24,505 bases of DNA from CAZLQR01 sp964404095 (GTDB lineage Bacteria; Patescibacteriota; Microgenomatia; UBA1406; GWC2-37-13): contig CAYOIN010000016.1 of NCBI GenBank assembly GCA_964404095.1, positions 1 to 24,505 on the forward strand, written 5' to 3'. Under the pieces are notes generated by a model. It worked only from the letters and a program-made list of their open reading frames with translations. It made no database searches and was not told the origin of the DNA. Position numbers and translations under genes: made by a program. Shown here in pieces: positions 1 through 6,178 of this stretch (positions are counted from its first letter, which is position 1; every line of letters begins with the position of its first letter).

Positions 1-245
1 CCAATGAGGATTCAGAAAATATCGCATACTTTAATTGCTCACTCATTCTTTCTCCAACACCGACGAAGAAAGTGACTCCGACGCCATATAAGTGCTACGT
101 TGGATATGGAAAAGCGTGTGGATATGGTAAGTGTAACTATGCTGGACAAGGAACCGCCTACTGTCAAGGATCCTTCAAGTGTATTTCTGGCAAATGTTCT
201 TTCCCTGCGACGCCTACCCCAAGAAAACCTTCAAACGTCAGATAA
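1..245 (+). CDS. Secreted Cys-rich protein, C-terminal part only (paralog 1 of tandem array)
   Basis: This is the 3' end of a gene that begins before the window; the first whole codon is at base 3 and the stop is TAA at 243-245. The visible 80 residues end a first Cys module (Tyr-Phe-Asn-Cys), followed by a short Pro/Thr linker and a compact second Cys module with the pattern CxVGYGKACGxGxC...C...C...C. From base 75 onward it is identical at the DNA level to the end of the next gene. I do not recognise a named family. The Cys spacing suggests a small disulfide-bonded domain exported to the cell surface, which is an inference from its paralogs' leader peptides. It is a real gene because the same reading frame recurs intact in two downstream paralogs. 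Confidence 0.8.
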   Translation, partial: NEDSENIAYFNCSLILSPTPTKKVTPTPYKCYVGYGKACGYGKCNYAGQGTAYCQGSFKCISGKCSFPATPTPRKPSNVR

Positions 246-426
246 TCCTCCCCTTGACATGATGACGAAGAATAGTGAATAATGATCTATCATGAAGTCT
301 TCACATAAGAACTCTCCTCTTTCCAATGTATTCTCAGGCTTTGCATTAGCGTTGGTTGCGGTTGTTGGTTTCTTCACCGTGGGTACGATGCTACCAAAAC
401 AACAGTCACAAGAGGCGGTGTTAGGA
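75..426 (+). repeat. 352-bp perfect direct repeat, copy 1
   Basis: Bases 75-426 match 790-1141 without a difference that I could find, at an offset of 715. The unit holds the C-terminal Cys module of one gene, its stop codon, the intergenic promoter and the first 45 codons (leader peptide) of the next gene. Identity begins and ends inside coding sequence, at the borders of the variable middle domains. Confidence 0.95.
254..283 (+). promoter_or_regulatory. Promoter of Cys-rich paralog 2 (predicted leaderless)
   Basis: The -35 is TTGACA (254-259, perfect) and the -10 is AATAAT (278-283, 5 of 6), with an 18-bp spacer. The -10 ends 8 bases before the ATG at 292, so the transcript would start at or within a base or two of the start codon. 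No Shine-Dalgarno sequence is seen. Confidence 0.6.
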
Positions 427-960
427 GCTTCGTCACATACGTCGACGGTAACAACCGTTGTCAATGGTGTGAAATATCGATGCCAAAGAACTGACTGCGA
501 AAAAGTTGAGAATATAAGCTGGACGAATCAGAATGCCCTCGATGATAGTCAAGGCGATGTATGTGAATCCAAAAAGGACAGCAGTGGAAAAAATGTTTGT
601 TACTGGGCTACAGGCCACTTCACTACGCATCAGTGCAACGTTGATACTTCCGTTTATCGCAACAAAAAATATAAAGGAACAACGACTCCAGGAGGCATCA
701 ACCAAGCGATCAGCGGTCGGGATGAAAACATCGTCTACTACAACTGTATAAAGATCGTACCACCAACACCATCACCGACGAAAATGGCAACTCCGACGCC
801 ATATAAGTGCTACGTTGGATATGGAAAAGCGTGTGGATATGGTAAGTGTAACTATGCTGGACAAGGAACCGCCTACTGTCAAGGATCCTTCAAGTGTATT
901 TCTGGCAAATGTTCTTTCCCTGCGACGCCTACCCCAAGAAAACCTTCAAACGTCAGATAA
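292..960 (+). CDS. Secreted Cys-rich two-module protein (paralog 2)
   Basis: This 222-residue protein has a basic start and a hydrophobic segment at about residues 14-33, read as a signal peptide or membrane anchor. An 'AVLG' motif near residue 45 may mark the cleavage site. The first Cys module follows: CxxxxC, then a Cys, then DSSGKNVC-x-W, another Cys, and the closing motif YYNCIKI. A Pro/Thr linker leads to a second Cys module (CYVGYGKACGYGKC and so on). The leader is identical to that of the next gene, and the C-terminal module is identical to that of the previous gene. Only the middle is unique. No enzyme motif is visible. An adhesin or surface-contact role is possible but unsupported beyond secretion, Cys content and array structure. 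Confidence 0.85.
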   Translation: MKSSHKNSPLSNVFSGFALALVAVVGFFTVGTMLPKQQSQEAVLGASSHTSTVTTVVNGVKYRCQRTDCEKVENISWTNQNALDDSQGDVCESKKDSSGKNVCYWATGHFTTHQCNVDTSVYRNKKYKGTTTPGGINQAISGRDENIVYYNCIKIVPPTPSPTKMATPTPYKCYVGYGKACGYGKCNYAGQGTAYCQGSFKCISGKCSFPATPTPRKPSNVR

Positions 961-1141
961 TCCTCCCCTTGACATGATGACGAAGAATAGTGAATAATGA
1001 TCTATCATGAAGTCTTCACATAAGAACTCTCCTCTTTCCAATGTATTCTCAGGCTTTGCATTAGCGTTGGTTGCGGTTGTTGGTTTCTTCACCGTGGGTA
1101 CGATGCTACCAAAACAACAGTCACAAGAGGCGGTGTTAGGA
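790..1141 (+). repeat. 352-bp perfect direct repeat, copy 2
   Basis: This is the second copy of the unit at 75-426. It spans the end of paralog 2, the promoter and the leader of paralog 3. The sequences diverge right after the codons for Val-Leu-Gly, at the predicted leader/mature boundary. Confidence 0.95.
969..998 (+). promoter_or_regulatory. Promoter of Cys-rich paralog 3 (predicted leaderless)
   Basis: This duplicates the promoter at 254-283: TTGACA at 969-974 and AATAAT at 993-998, 8 bases before the ATG at 1007. Each array gene therefore carries its own promoter. Confidence 0.6.
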
Positions 1142-1660
1142 ACAACAACTGGCGGCTATGATGCGACCTTCAGCATAGGGAACAACAACTACGTATGTAA
1201 AACAGCCTTCTGTGGCGAAAGGAGACTGAGCTCAACAGTCTGTCTTTCACTCAAAGATAGCAATGGTCAATCAACATGTAAATGGAACAGTGTCGCGAGC
1301 GCAAGCGCTAACACGACAAAATGCACAGCCAGCACCGCATACAAGTATGGGACATCCACGAAGGCATATATATACCGTGCATTGCTTAAAAAATGGCCCG
1401 GAGTTAATGCAAACAATGTACCTTACAACTGTCTAAAAATCACGGGTAATCCAACCTGCACTGTTGGGCTTGGTAAGGCATGTGGAATAGCCGCCTGCTC
1501 AAACCATGGAACAGCGATGTGCGCCAAAGGACTTGCTTGCTATGGACTTAGATGCGTAAAGACCTCATCGATCCCAGGATCACCGGTAGGTGGAGATTCT
1601 ACATCAACCACATCCAATCCAAAGCCTACCATCACTCCCTCCATTCCAGGCACTAGATAA
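1007..1660 (+). CDS. Secreted Cys-rich two-module protein (paralog 3)
   Basis: This 217-residue protein has the same leader as paralog 2, identical at the DNA level through 1141. Its mature part is divergent but keeps the plan: CxxxxC, a Cys, DSNGQSTC-x-W, another Cys, then YNCLKI. The second module has the same skeleton as paralogs 1 and 2 (CTVGLGKACG...C...C...C...C) with different residues. It ends in a Ser/Thr/Pro-rich tail. So the C-terminal module is identical between paralogs 1 and 2 but diverged here, while the leader is identical between 2 and 3. That mosaic pattern suggests recombination within the array. Function is unknown; secretion is inferred from the leader. Confidence 0.85.
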   Translation: MKSSHKNSPLSNVFSGFALALVAVVGFFTVGTMLPKQQSQEAVLGTTTGGYDATFSIGNNNYVCKTAFCGERRLSSTVCLSLKDSNGQSTCKWNSVASASANTTKCTASTAYKYGTSTKAYIYRALLKKWPGVNANNVPYNCLKITGNPTCTVGLGKACGIAACSNHGTAMCAKGLACYGLRCVKTSSIPGSPVGGDSTSTTSNPKPTITPSIPGTR

Positions 1661-1704
1661 ACACAGGAGCGTCTTACTCAACAACATTCGTTCGATGGCA
1701 AACC

Positions 1705-1733
1705 TTGACATAGGCATTCAACTTCTGTATGTT
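1705..1733 (+). promoter_or_regulatory. Candidate promoter of the beta-helix paralog
   Basis: In the 159-bp gap before the ATG at 1820 there is a perfect TTGACA (1705-1710). TATGTT (1728-1733, 4 of 6) lies 17 bp downstream. This would give a leader of about 80 nt, unlike the leaderless promoters of paralogs 2 and 3. The -10 is weak, so the call is tentative. Confidence 0.3.
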
Positions 1734-1819
1734 GGTAGCATACCCAAAGCAGTCCATATATTCGTTTGAGAGTGACGACATAGGATGGGATCTGACAACA
1801 GCTTTATTGATGTCGCTAT

Positions 1820-3211
1820 ATGCAAAAACACGCAAAAAAAAATAGCACAACAAAGAATCGGTTACTACTCATGATTTTTCTCGTTGCTTGTGCGATTATT
1901 TTTACCATCCTTCAAAGTAAAGTGCCACTTGAGAGAACCCTCGATATTCTCGGAATATCGACCGGTTCAACTACGGTTGTCCGCACTATGAGAAATAGCA
2001 CCTCACAGTATGTATGCCAACGAACGAACTGTTCCACCTACTCAACCTCAAACACCTGTCTCGGAGTTAGCGATTCATATGGCAACGCTGTGTGCGAATG
2101 GTCGCTCTTTTCGATGTTGGGAACACCTCGATGTAGAACGAACCGGAGTCAATATCGCACAAGCACTACTCCATATGGCAAGTTGAATCTCCAGATCGTG
2201 AAATCATACAAAGAAGACCAAAAAAAAGTTGCCTACTACAACTGTAAAAAGCTCCAGATTAGCCCAACACCGACATCGACTCCGTACTCGCCAACTGCTA
2301 CCCCAACCCCTACGCCAAGAATACAGATAACGCCTACCGCAACACCCGCTCCAGATCGACCTCCGGTAACTCAAGGGAACTGTACTAGAAATGTGTGGGA
2401 GTCGCTCGAGTCCTGTGGTTGGCCAGGTGTCAGTAATACTGGACCATCAGGCAATCTCACCACGATGTCGAGCGGGATGACAATCAATACTCCAGGTGTC
2501 TACACGAATTTAGATATAAAAGGGTATCTTAACATTAACGCAAGTAACGTGACGGTCAGAAACTTCAAACTATCCTCAATAAATTATGGGTATACAGCTC
2601 TACGAATAGACCCTTCCGCAACAAATGTTGTACTGGAAGACTGTGAGGTTAACCCAAACTTTGTGACTCAGTTTGCAATTTGGGGATATGACAATATCAC
2701 AATTCGGAGGTGTGAACTTCATAGGGCGGGGAATGCTATTCAAGCCCGACAGAATCTCGTTTTTCAGGACAACTACTGTCACGACATTGACGATGTTGTA
2801 AATGACGGAGACAACTGGCATACGAACTGTGTGATTGCGGTGAACGATGCACGAGGCGTATCGGGTTGGAATATTTCTCATAACACAATGCGACTCGGCA
2901 CACCAGGAGGACTCAAGTATTATAGCGGGGTCATTAATACCCTTCTTGCTTCAAACAACACTATCGAAGATAATTTGATCGCGAATGGCTCGTATGCAAT
3001 GTATCTATTCGATAACCGAAGTGCTGCGGTAACACCAAGCTATACATATATCCGAAACAACCGATTCTCAACAGTCGACTACCCTACTATTGGCGTCTAT
3101 GGCCTGTGGTATAAAGGGCAGGGATGGGATCAGTATAAAGGATCGGTCGGCTTCAGCGGAAACACCGTTCTTGAAACCGGCGCTTCAGTAAACGCAGTCG
3201 AACCGCAATGA
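1820..3211 (+). CDS. Secreted Cys-module protein with parallel beta-helix domain
   Basis: This 463-residue protein has a basic N-terminus and a hydrophobic segment at about 15-32 (signal or anchor), with 'ILG' at the position where the upstream paralogs have 'VLG'. A Cys module homologous to theirs follows (YVCQRTNC, DSYGNAVCEW, YYNCKKL). A Pro/Thr-rich linker lies near 155-190. From about 195 to 455 there are short beta-strand repeats rich in N-x-T/N-x-I and small turns (for example NVTVRNFKLS, NITIRRCEL, NTIEDNLI). Such repeats are typical of right-handed parallel beta-helix (pectate-lyase-like or NosD-like) folds, which in other bacteria bind or cleave polysaccharide. I see no clear catalytic triad. 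The shared first module suggests the array proteins dock to a common partner and carry different outer domains; this is inference. Confidence 0.85.
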   Translation: MQKHAKKNSTTKNRLLLMIFLVACAIIFTILQSKVPLERTLDILGISTGSTTVVRTMRNSTSQYVCQRTNCSTYSTSNTCLGVSDSYGNAVCEWSLFSMLGTPRCRTNRSQYRTSTTPYGKLNLQIVKSYKEDQKKVAYYNCKKLQISPTPTSTPYSPTATPTPTPRIQITPTATPAPDRPPVTQGNCTRNVWESLESCGWPGVSNTGPSGNLTTMSSGMTINTPGVYTNLDIKGYLNINASNVTVRNFKLSSINYGYTALRIDPSATNVVLEDCEVNPNFVTQFAIWGYDNITIRRCELHRAGNAIQARQNLVFQDNYCHDIDDVVNDGDNWHTNCVIAVNDARGVSGWNISHNTMRLGTPGGLKYYSGVINTLLASNNTIEDNLIANGSYAMYLFDNRSAAVTPSYTYIRNNRFSTVDYPTIGVYGLWYKGQGWDQYKGSVGFSGNTVLETGASVNAVEPQ

Positions 3212-3243
3212 ACCGGTGTCGCTTCTGGGATTCAACATGATTA

Positions 3244-3804
3244 TTACTCCTCTGCAACATTCTTTGTCATCAAAACCTCGTTGATGTAACCATCCCTATA
3301 TGCGATTGTGTTGGGGAGCAGTCCAACTGTGGTAAATCCGGAACTTTCGTAGAGTTTTCGTGCAGGTAAGTTATTCTCAAATACTGACAGTTGAAAGATT
3401 CGAAGCCCTGGAAGCTGTTTTATGGCTTCTGTCATGAGAGACTCGAACAATAGTCTCCCAAGTTTTTTCCCACGAACCGATATATCAATCGAGAGACCCA
3501 TGTACCCTACGTGGGTATGGGTCCGCTGGCCAAGCGTCACATCTGCTGTTCCACAGATCTTACCGTCTACCTCGAGCACGAGCTTTACCGCAGATTTATT
3601 CGAGATTTTTTTTAAACATTCTTCTATGTACTTTTCTTCCTCTTCAAGGGATATTTGTTCGCCTTGAAGTGTGATGAACGTTCGTTCGTTTGATAGACGA
3701 TTGATATAATCACGCATGGGCGTGGAGTCGGTTGCTTCAATATATCGCACAGTTACACGATGACCATCAACCTCTTTTTGTTCAATAATCTTACCGGAAT
3801 TCAT
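3244..3804 (-). CDS. GNAT-family N-acetyltransferase
   Basis: This 186-residue protein has a GNAT fold pattern. A central strand ends in GYMGLSIDISV, followed by the acetyl-CoA pyrophosphate-binding loop RGKKLG and a helix (RLLFESLMTEA). The C-terminal motif NLPARKLYESSGF is characteristic of RimJ/RimL-type and related acetyltransferases. The usual R/Q-x-x-G-x-G loop has Lys at the first Gly. The substrate cannot be told from sequence; a protein N-terminus, an amino acid or an antibiotic are all possible. The ATG at 3804 is chosen because a TATAAT lies 8 bases upstream. Its 3' end converges on the beta-helix gene, with a 32-bp gap and no obvious terminator. Confidence 0.85.
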   Translation of the reverse strand: MNSGKIIEQKEVDGHRVTVRYIEATDSTPMRDYINRLSNERTFITLQGEQISLEEEEKYIEECLKKISNKSAVKLVLEVDGKICGTADVTLGQRTHTHVGYMGLSIDISVRGKKLGRLLFESLMTEAIKQLPGLRIFQLSVFENNLPARKLYESSGFTTVGLLPNTIAYRDGYINEVLMTKNVAEE

Positions 3805-3812
3805 AAGGTTAT

Positions 3813-3818
3813 ATTATA
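3813..3818 (-). promoter_or_regulatory. -10 element of the GNAT gene (predicted leaderless)
   Basis: The minus strand reads TATAAT, ending 8 bases before the ATG. No convincing -35 is found 16-18 bp upstream. Confidence 0.5.
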
Positions 3819-3845
3819 ACTAACGCAATTACTGTTCGAGTCACA

Positions 3846-3879
3846 TCATACTTCGATTAATTAATTAATCGAAGTATGA
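3846..3879. repeat. 34-bp perfect palindrome between divergent promoters
   Basis: Each half reads TCATACTTCGATTAATT toward the centre, giving 17-bp arms with no loop. It lies between the -35 regions of the GNAT gene and prfB, and no gene ends into it, so it is not a terminator. It may be an operator serving both genes. The 10-mer TAATCGAAGT from the right arm recurs at 9921-9930, just at the start of nth. Confidence 0.9.
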
Positions 3880-3912
3880 GAGCGAACAACTTATTTAGGG
3901 TTGTCAGTACGC

Positions 3913-3918
3913 TATAAT
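3913..3918 (+). promoter_or_regulatory. -10 element of prfB (predicted leaderless)
   Basis: A perfect TATAAT ends 7 bases before the prfB ATG at 3926, so transcription would start at the start codon. The -35 is poor (TTATTT at 3891-3896, 16-bp spacer). Confidence 0.6.
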
Positions 3919-3925
3919 ATGAGGT

Positions 3926-4924
3926 ATGGAAGATATTGAACGACGCATTGAAAACGTTCTTGAGAAAGCACGCCTTCCGCAGAAGAAAGAGGAGGCAGCG
4001 CAGCTCGAAGCCCAAACCTATAATGCAGATTTTTGGAAGGACTCTGAAAAGGCTGGTAAGATTTCGAAGAAAATCACTGATCTAAAAAAACAGATTGAAG
4101 ATATCGAAATGCTCCAACTGCTGCATGAGGAAAAGCAGTATGATGATGCAGAAAAGCTCCTCAAGAAGTATGAGACGCTTCTCTTCTTATCCGGCGAGTA
4201 CGATGAAGAAGATGCGATGTTCGCGATTCACTCAGGACAAGGTGGAACCGAGGCGATGGACTGGGCAGATATGTTGTTTCGCATGTACACGCGGTACTTT
4301 GAGTCAAAAGGCTGGAGATGGGAAGAAATCGATCGGGTAGCTGGTGAAGAAGCAGGAATAAAAAGTGTGACGATTAATGTGTCGGGGCAGTATGTCTACG
4401 GCTATCTCAAAGGTGAGGCTGGAGCCCACCGACTTGTCAGACAATCTCCGTTTAATGCGGATAAACTTCGTCAAACATCATTCGCGCTCGTTGAGGTGCT
4501 TCCGTTGATCGAGAATATTGATATCGAGATAAAGGAAGACGATCTTGAGTGGCAGTTTTTTCGATCAGGCGGCCATGGCGGTCAAAATGTGAATAAGGTA
4601 GCAACTGCTGTCCGACTTATCCATAAACCAACCGGCACCACGGTAACTGCCCAGACCGAGCGACAACAGATGCAGAATCGTGAAATAGCACTCAAACTCC
4701 TCAAGTCAAAACTTTGGCAGGTCGAGGAAGAGCGTCGCCAGAAGGAGATGGAAGGCCTCAAGGGTGAAAAGATCGCTAGCTGGGGAAGACAAATTCGATC
4801 CTACGTTCTCCACCCCTACAAAATGGTAAAGGACCTCCGGACCGATTACGAAACCTCACAGGCTGAGACGGTATTGGACGGCGATCTTGACGGCTTCATC
4901 GAAGCATATCTCAAACACAAATAA
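3926..4924 (+). CDS. prfB: Peptide chain release factor 2 (RF2)
   Basis: The product recognises UGA and UAA stop codons on the ribosome and triggers release of the finished peptide. The 332-residue protein has an N-terminal coiled-coil domain. The stop-recognition tripeptide SPF is at residues 174-176 within RQSPFNADKLRQTSF. The catalytic GGQ loop is at 218-220 within RSGGHGGQNVNKV. SPF, rather than PxT, marks it as RF2 and not RF1. The N-terminus reads through without the in-frame TGA and +1 frameshift that controls prfB in many bacteria. An intact RF2 fits the TGA stops used here and argues against the UGA-as-glycine code of Gracilibacteria and Absconditabacteria. Confidence 0.97.
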   Translation: MEDIERRIENVLEKARLPQKKEEAAQLEAQTYNADFWKDSEKAGKISKKITDLKKQIEDIEMLQLLHEEKQYDDAEKLLKKYETLLFLSGEYDEEDAMFAIHSGQGGTEAMDWADMLFRMYTRYFESKGWRWEEIDRVAGEEAGIKSVTINVSGQYVYGYLKGEAGAHRLVRQSPFNADKLRQTSFALVEVLPLIENIDIEIKEDDLEWQFFRSGGHGGQNVNKVATAVRLIHKPTGTTVTAQTERQQMQNREIALKLLKSKLWQVEEERRQKEMEGLKGEKIASWGRQIRSYVLHPYKMVKDLRTDYETSQAETVLDGDLDGFIEAYLKHK

Positions 4925-4975
4925 TCAATCACCGTGCATCAATAACCAACTTTTTGGTATTTAACAATTGATTAT
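4921..4975. repeat. AT-rich inverted repeat after prfB, possible terminator
   Basis: ATAATCAAT (4921-4929, overlapping the prfB stop) is the inverse complement of ATTGATTAT (4967-4975). A second weaker hairpin lies in the loop (AATAACCAA against TTTGGTATT with a bulge). The stem is AT-rich and lacks a classical GC stem plus U-run, so terminator function is uncertain. Confidence 0.35.
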
Positions 4976-5003
4976 TGATTATTGTCTTTAAGAGTGTTAT
5001 TCT
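4975..5003 (+). promoter_or_regulatory. Promoter of the small membrane protein gene (predicted leaderless)
   Basis: TTGATT (4975-4980) and TATTCT (4998-5003) are separated by 17 bp. The -10 ends 7 bases before the ATG at 5011, which supports that start over the upstream ATG at 4975. Confidence 0.55.
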
Positions 5004-5010
5004 GAACTCT

Positions 5011-5451
5011 ATGGAACCAAAAAAGCCCGTTGTGAGACAGATCGAAACCAGTGTTTCTGGTGGACAAGCCACTGTACCAACCTGGCTCGCGATTGCACTT
5101 CTGGTAGTCTCGGGACTGATTGGTGGGTTTGGAGGGTGGGCGCTTGCCGGATCCAAGGGAAAATCATCAGATGTGCCTACACAGGCAGAAAAAACGAGCA
5201 AATCAGCCGGAATTAAGGACGCAAAACGCTTCCCCGACTCTGCGGTTGGAATTTTGAAGGAAGGTGGCATTGATGGTGAAGGGAACTTCCATCTTCAACG
5301 ACCGGGTGGCGAGTCGCAGAATGTCTATCTCACCTCGAGTATTGTGGATCTTTCGGAGTATCTGAATAAGAAGATCAAGGTGAACGGTCAGACCTTTGAG
5401 AGCCAGACGGCTGGGTGGCTCATGGATGTCGGATACGTAGAGCTACAGTAG
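5011..5451 (+). CDS. Small membrane-anchored protein of unknown function
   Basis: This 146-residue protein starts at 5011 (MEPKKPVV) rather than 4975, because the promoter lies between the two. A short cytoplasmic N-terminus leads to one transmembrane segment at about residues 24-46, rich in Gly near its end. A Lys/Ser-rich linker and a compact C-terminal domain follow (about 70-146: GILKEGGIDGEGNFHL, then YLTSSIVDLSEYLNKKIKVNGQTF, then GWLMDVGYVEL). The alternating strands and the Asp-Leu-x-x-Tyr-x-x-Lys-Lys-(I/V)-x-V pattern resemble small OB-like folds, but I cannot assign a family. It sits between prfB and the ftsEX-hydrolase genes, so a link to the envelope is plausible by position only. 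Confidence 0.8.
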   Translation: MEPKKPVVRQIETSVSGGQATVPTWLAIALLVVSGLIGGFGGWALAGSKGKSSDVPTQAEKTSKSAGIKDAKRFPDSAVGILKEGGIDGEGNFHLQRPGGESQNVYLTSSIVDLSEYLNKKIKVNGQTFESQTAGWLMDVGYVELQ

Positions 5452-5485
5452 TTGTTTGCTACTTCTCTCCTCTCTTTTTTTCCTC

Positions 5486-5491
5486 TATAAT
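5486..5491 (+). promoter_or_regulatory. -10 element of ftsE
   Basis: A perfect TATAAT ends 9 bases before the ATG at 5501, giving a leader of about 3 nt or none. It lies downstream of the alternative upstream ATG at 5456, which supports the 5501 start. Confidence 0.5.
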
Positions 5492-5500
5492 GAAGATGTC

Positions 5501-6178
5501 ATGATTAGTTTCCAAAATGTTTCTATGCAGTTCCCCATGGGAAATGCTGCGCTTCGTGATATTAGCTTCGAGATTCAGGACAATGAATTCGTTTTTCTTG
5601 TGGGTCCATCGGGAGCTGGTAAAACAACGATCCTGAAGCTCATTACCCGCCAACTCATGCCATCCTCAGGCGTTGTGATTGTGAATAACCTTGAGGTATC
5701 AAATCCAGGCTTCCGCCAGACCGAGGAGCTGCGAAGAATGATGGGAATCGTTTTTCAGGACTTCAAGATTCTCCCTGACAAGAATGTGTTTGAGAACATC
5801 GCGCTCAGTCTCCGCATTCAGTCTGCATCCAAATCGCAGATTGTATCCGAGATTAAGGAGGCGCTCGAGCTTGTCGGACTAAAACACAAGGAACGCGCAT
5901 TCCCAGCGCAGATGTCGGCGGGCGAGCTGCAACGAATTGCTATTGCTCGCTCTATTGTAGGCAATCGAGACATCATCATCGCAGATGAACCAACGGGAAA
6001 TCTTGATCCAAAGACATCATGGGAAATTATGAAGATATTTAAGAAGCTCGAAGGCAAGAAAACGATTCTGTTCGCCACACATAACAGTGATATCGTTAAC
6101 AGCATGAGAAAACGTGTCTTTGTGATGAAGGATGGCGAACTCAAAAAAGACCTCAAAAAAGGAGGGTACGATCTATGA
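5501..6178 (+). CDS. ftsE: Cell division ATP-binding protein FtsE
   Basis: This is the ATPase of the FtsEX complex, which turns ATP hydrolysis into activation of a cell wall hydrolase outside the membrane. Starting at MISFQNVSMQF, the 225-residue length is normal for the family. Walker A is GPSGAGKTT at 35-43. The ABC signature reads MSAGELQR, with Ala in place of the usual first Gly of SGGE. Walker B is DIIIADEPTGNLD, and a switch His lies in FATHNSD. An upstream in-frame ATG at 5456 would add 15 hydrophobic residues unlike any FtsE; the TATAAT at 5486 lies within that extension. It overlaps ftsX by ATGA, so the two are translationally coupled. Confidence 0.96.
   Translation: MISFQNVSMQFPMGNAALRDISFEIQDNEFVFLVGPSGAGKTTILKLITRQLMPSSGVVIVNNLEVSNPGFRQTEELRRMMGIVFQDFKILPDKNVFENIALSLRIQSASKSQIVSEIKEALELVGLKHKERAFPAQMSAGELQRIAIARSIVGNRDIIIADEPTGNLDPKTSWEIMKIFKKLEGKKTILFATHNSDIVNSMRKRVFVMKDGELKKDLKKGGYDL
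6159..6165 (+). promoter_or_regulatory. Strong ribosome binding site of ftsX
   Basis: AAGGAGG lies inside the 3' end of ftsE, 9 bases before the ftsX ATG. It is the clearest Shine-Dalgarno sequence in the window, on an internal operon gene, in contrast to the leaderless first genes. Confidence 0.85.

Noticed and set aside
100..282. Identical 60-residue frames at 100-282 and 815-997
   Set aside because: They are out-of-frame readings of the duplicated segment that overlap the true Cys-rich genes; their identity only reflects the DNA repeat.
75..1141. The repeats as a CRISPR array
   Set aside because: There are only two visible copies, each 352 bp and coding; the spacing of 715 is a gene length.
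1695..1769. A 24-codon plus-strand reading frame in the gap before the beta-helix gene
   Set aside because: It has no ribosome binding site or promoter placed for it, and its sequence suggests no family. The TTGACA lies inside it.
3212..3243. A bidirectional terminator between the beta-helix and GNAT genes
   Set aside because: No convincing stem-loop with a T-run is present in this 32-bp gap.
3676..3687. A GAAC-N4-GTTC match like the SOS boxes
   Set aside because: It lies inside the GNAT coding region, lacks the flanking GT/AC arms of the two operator sites, and is not near a promoter.
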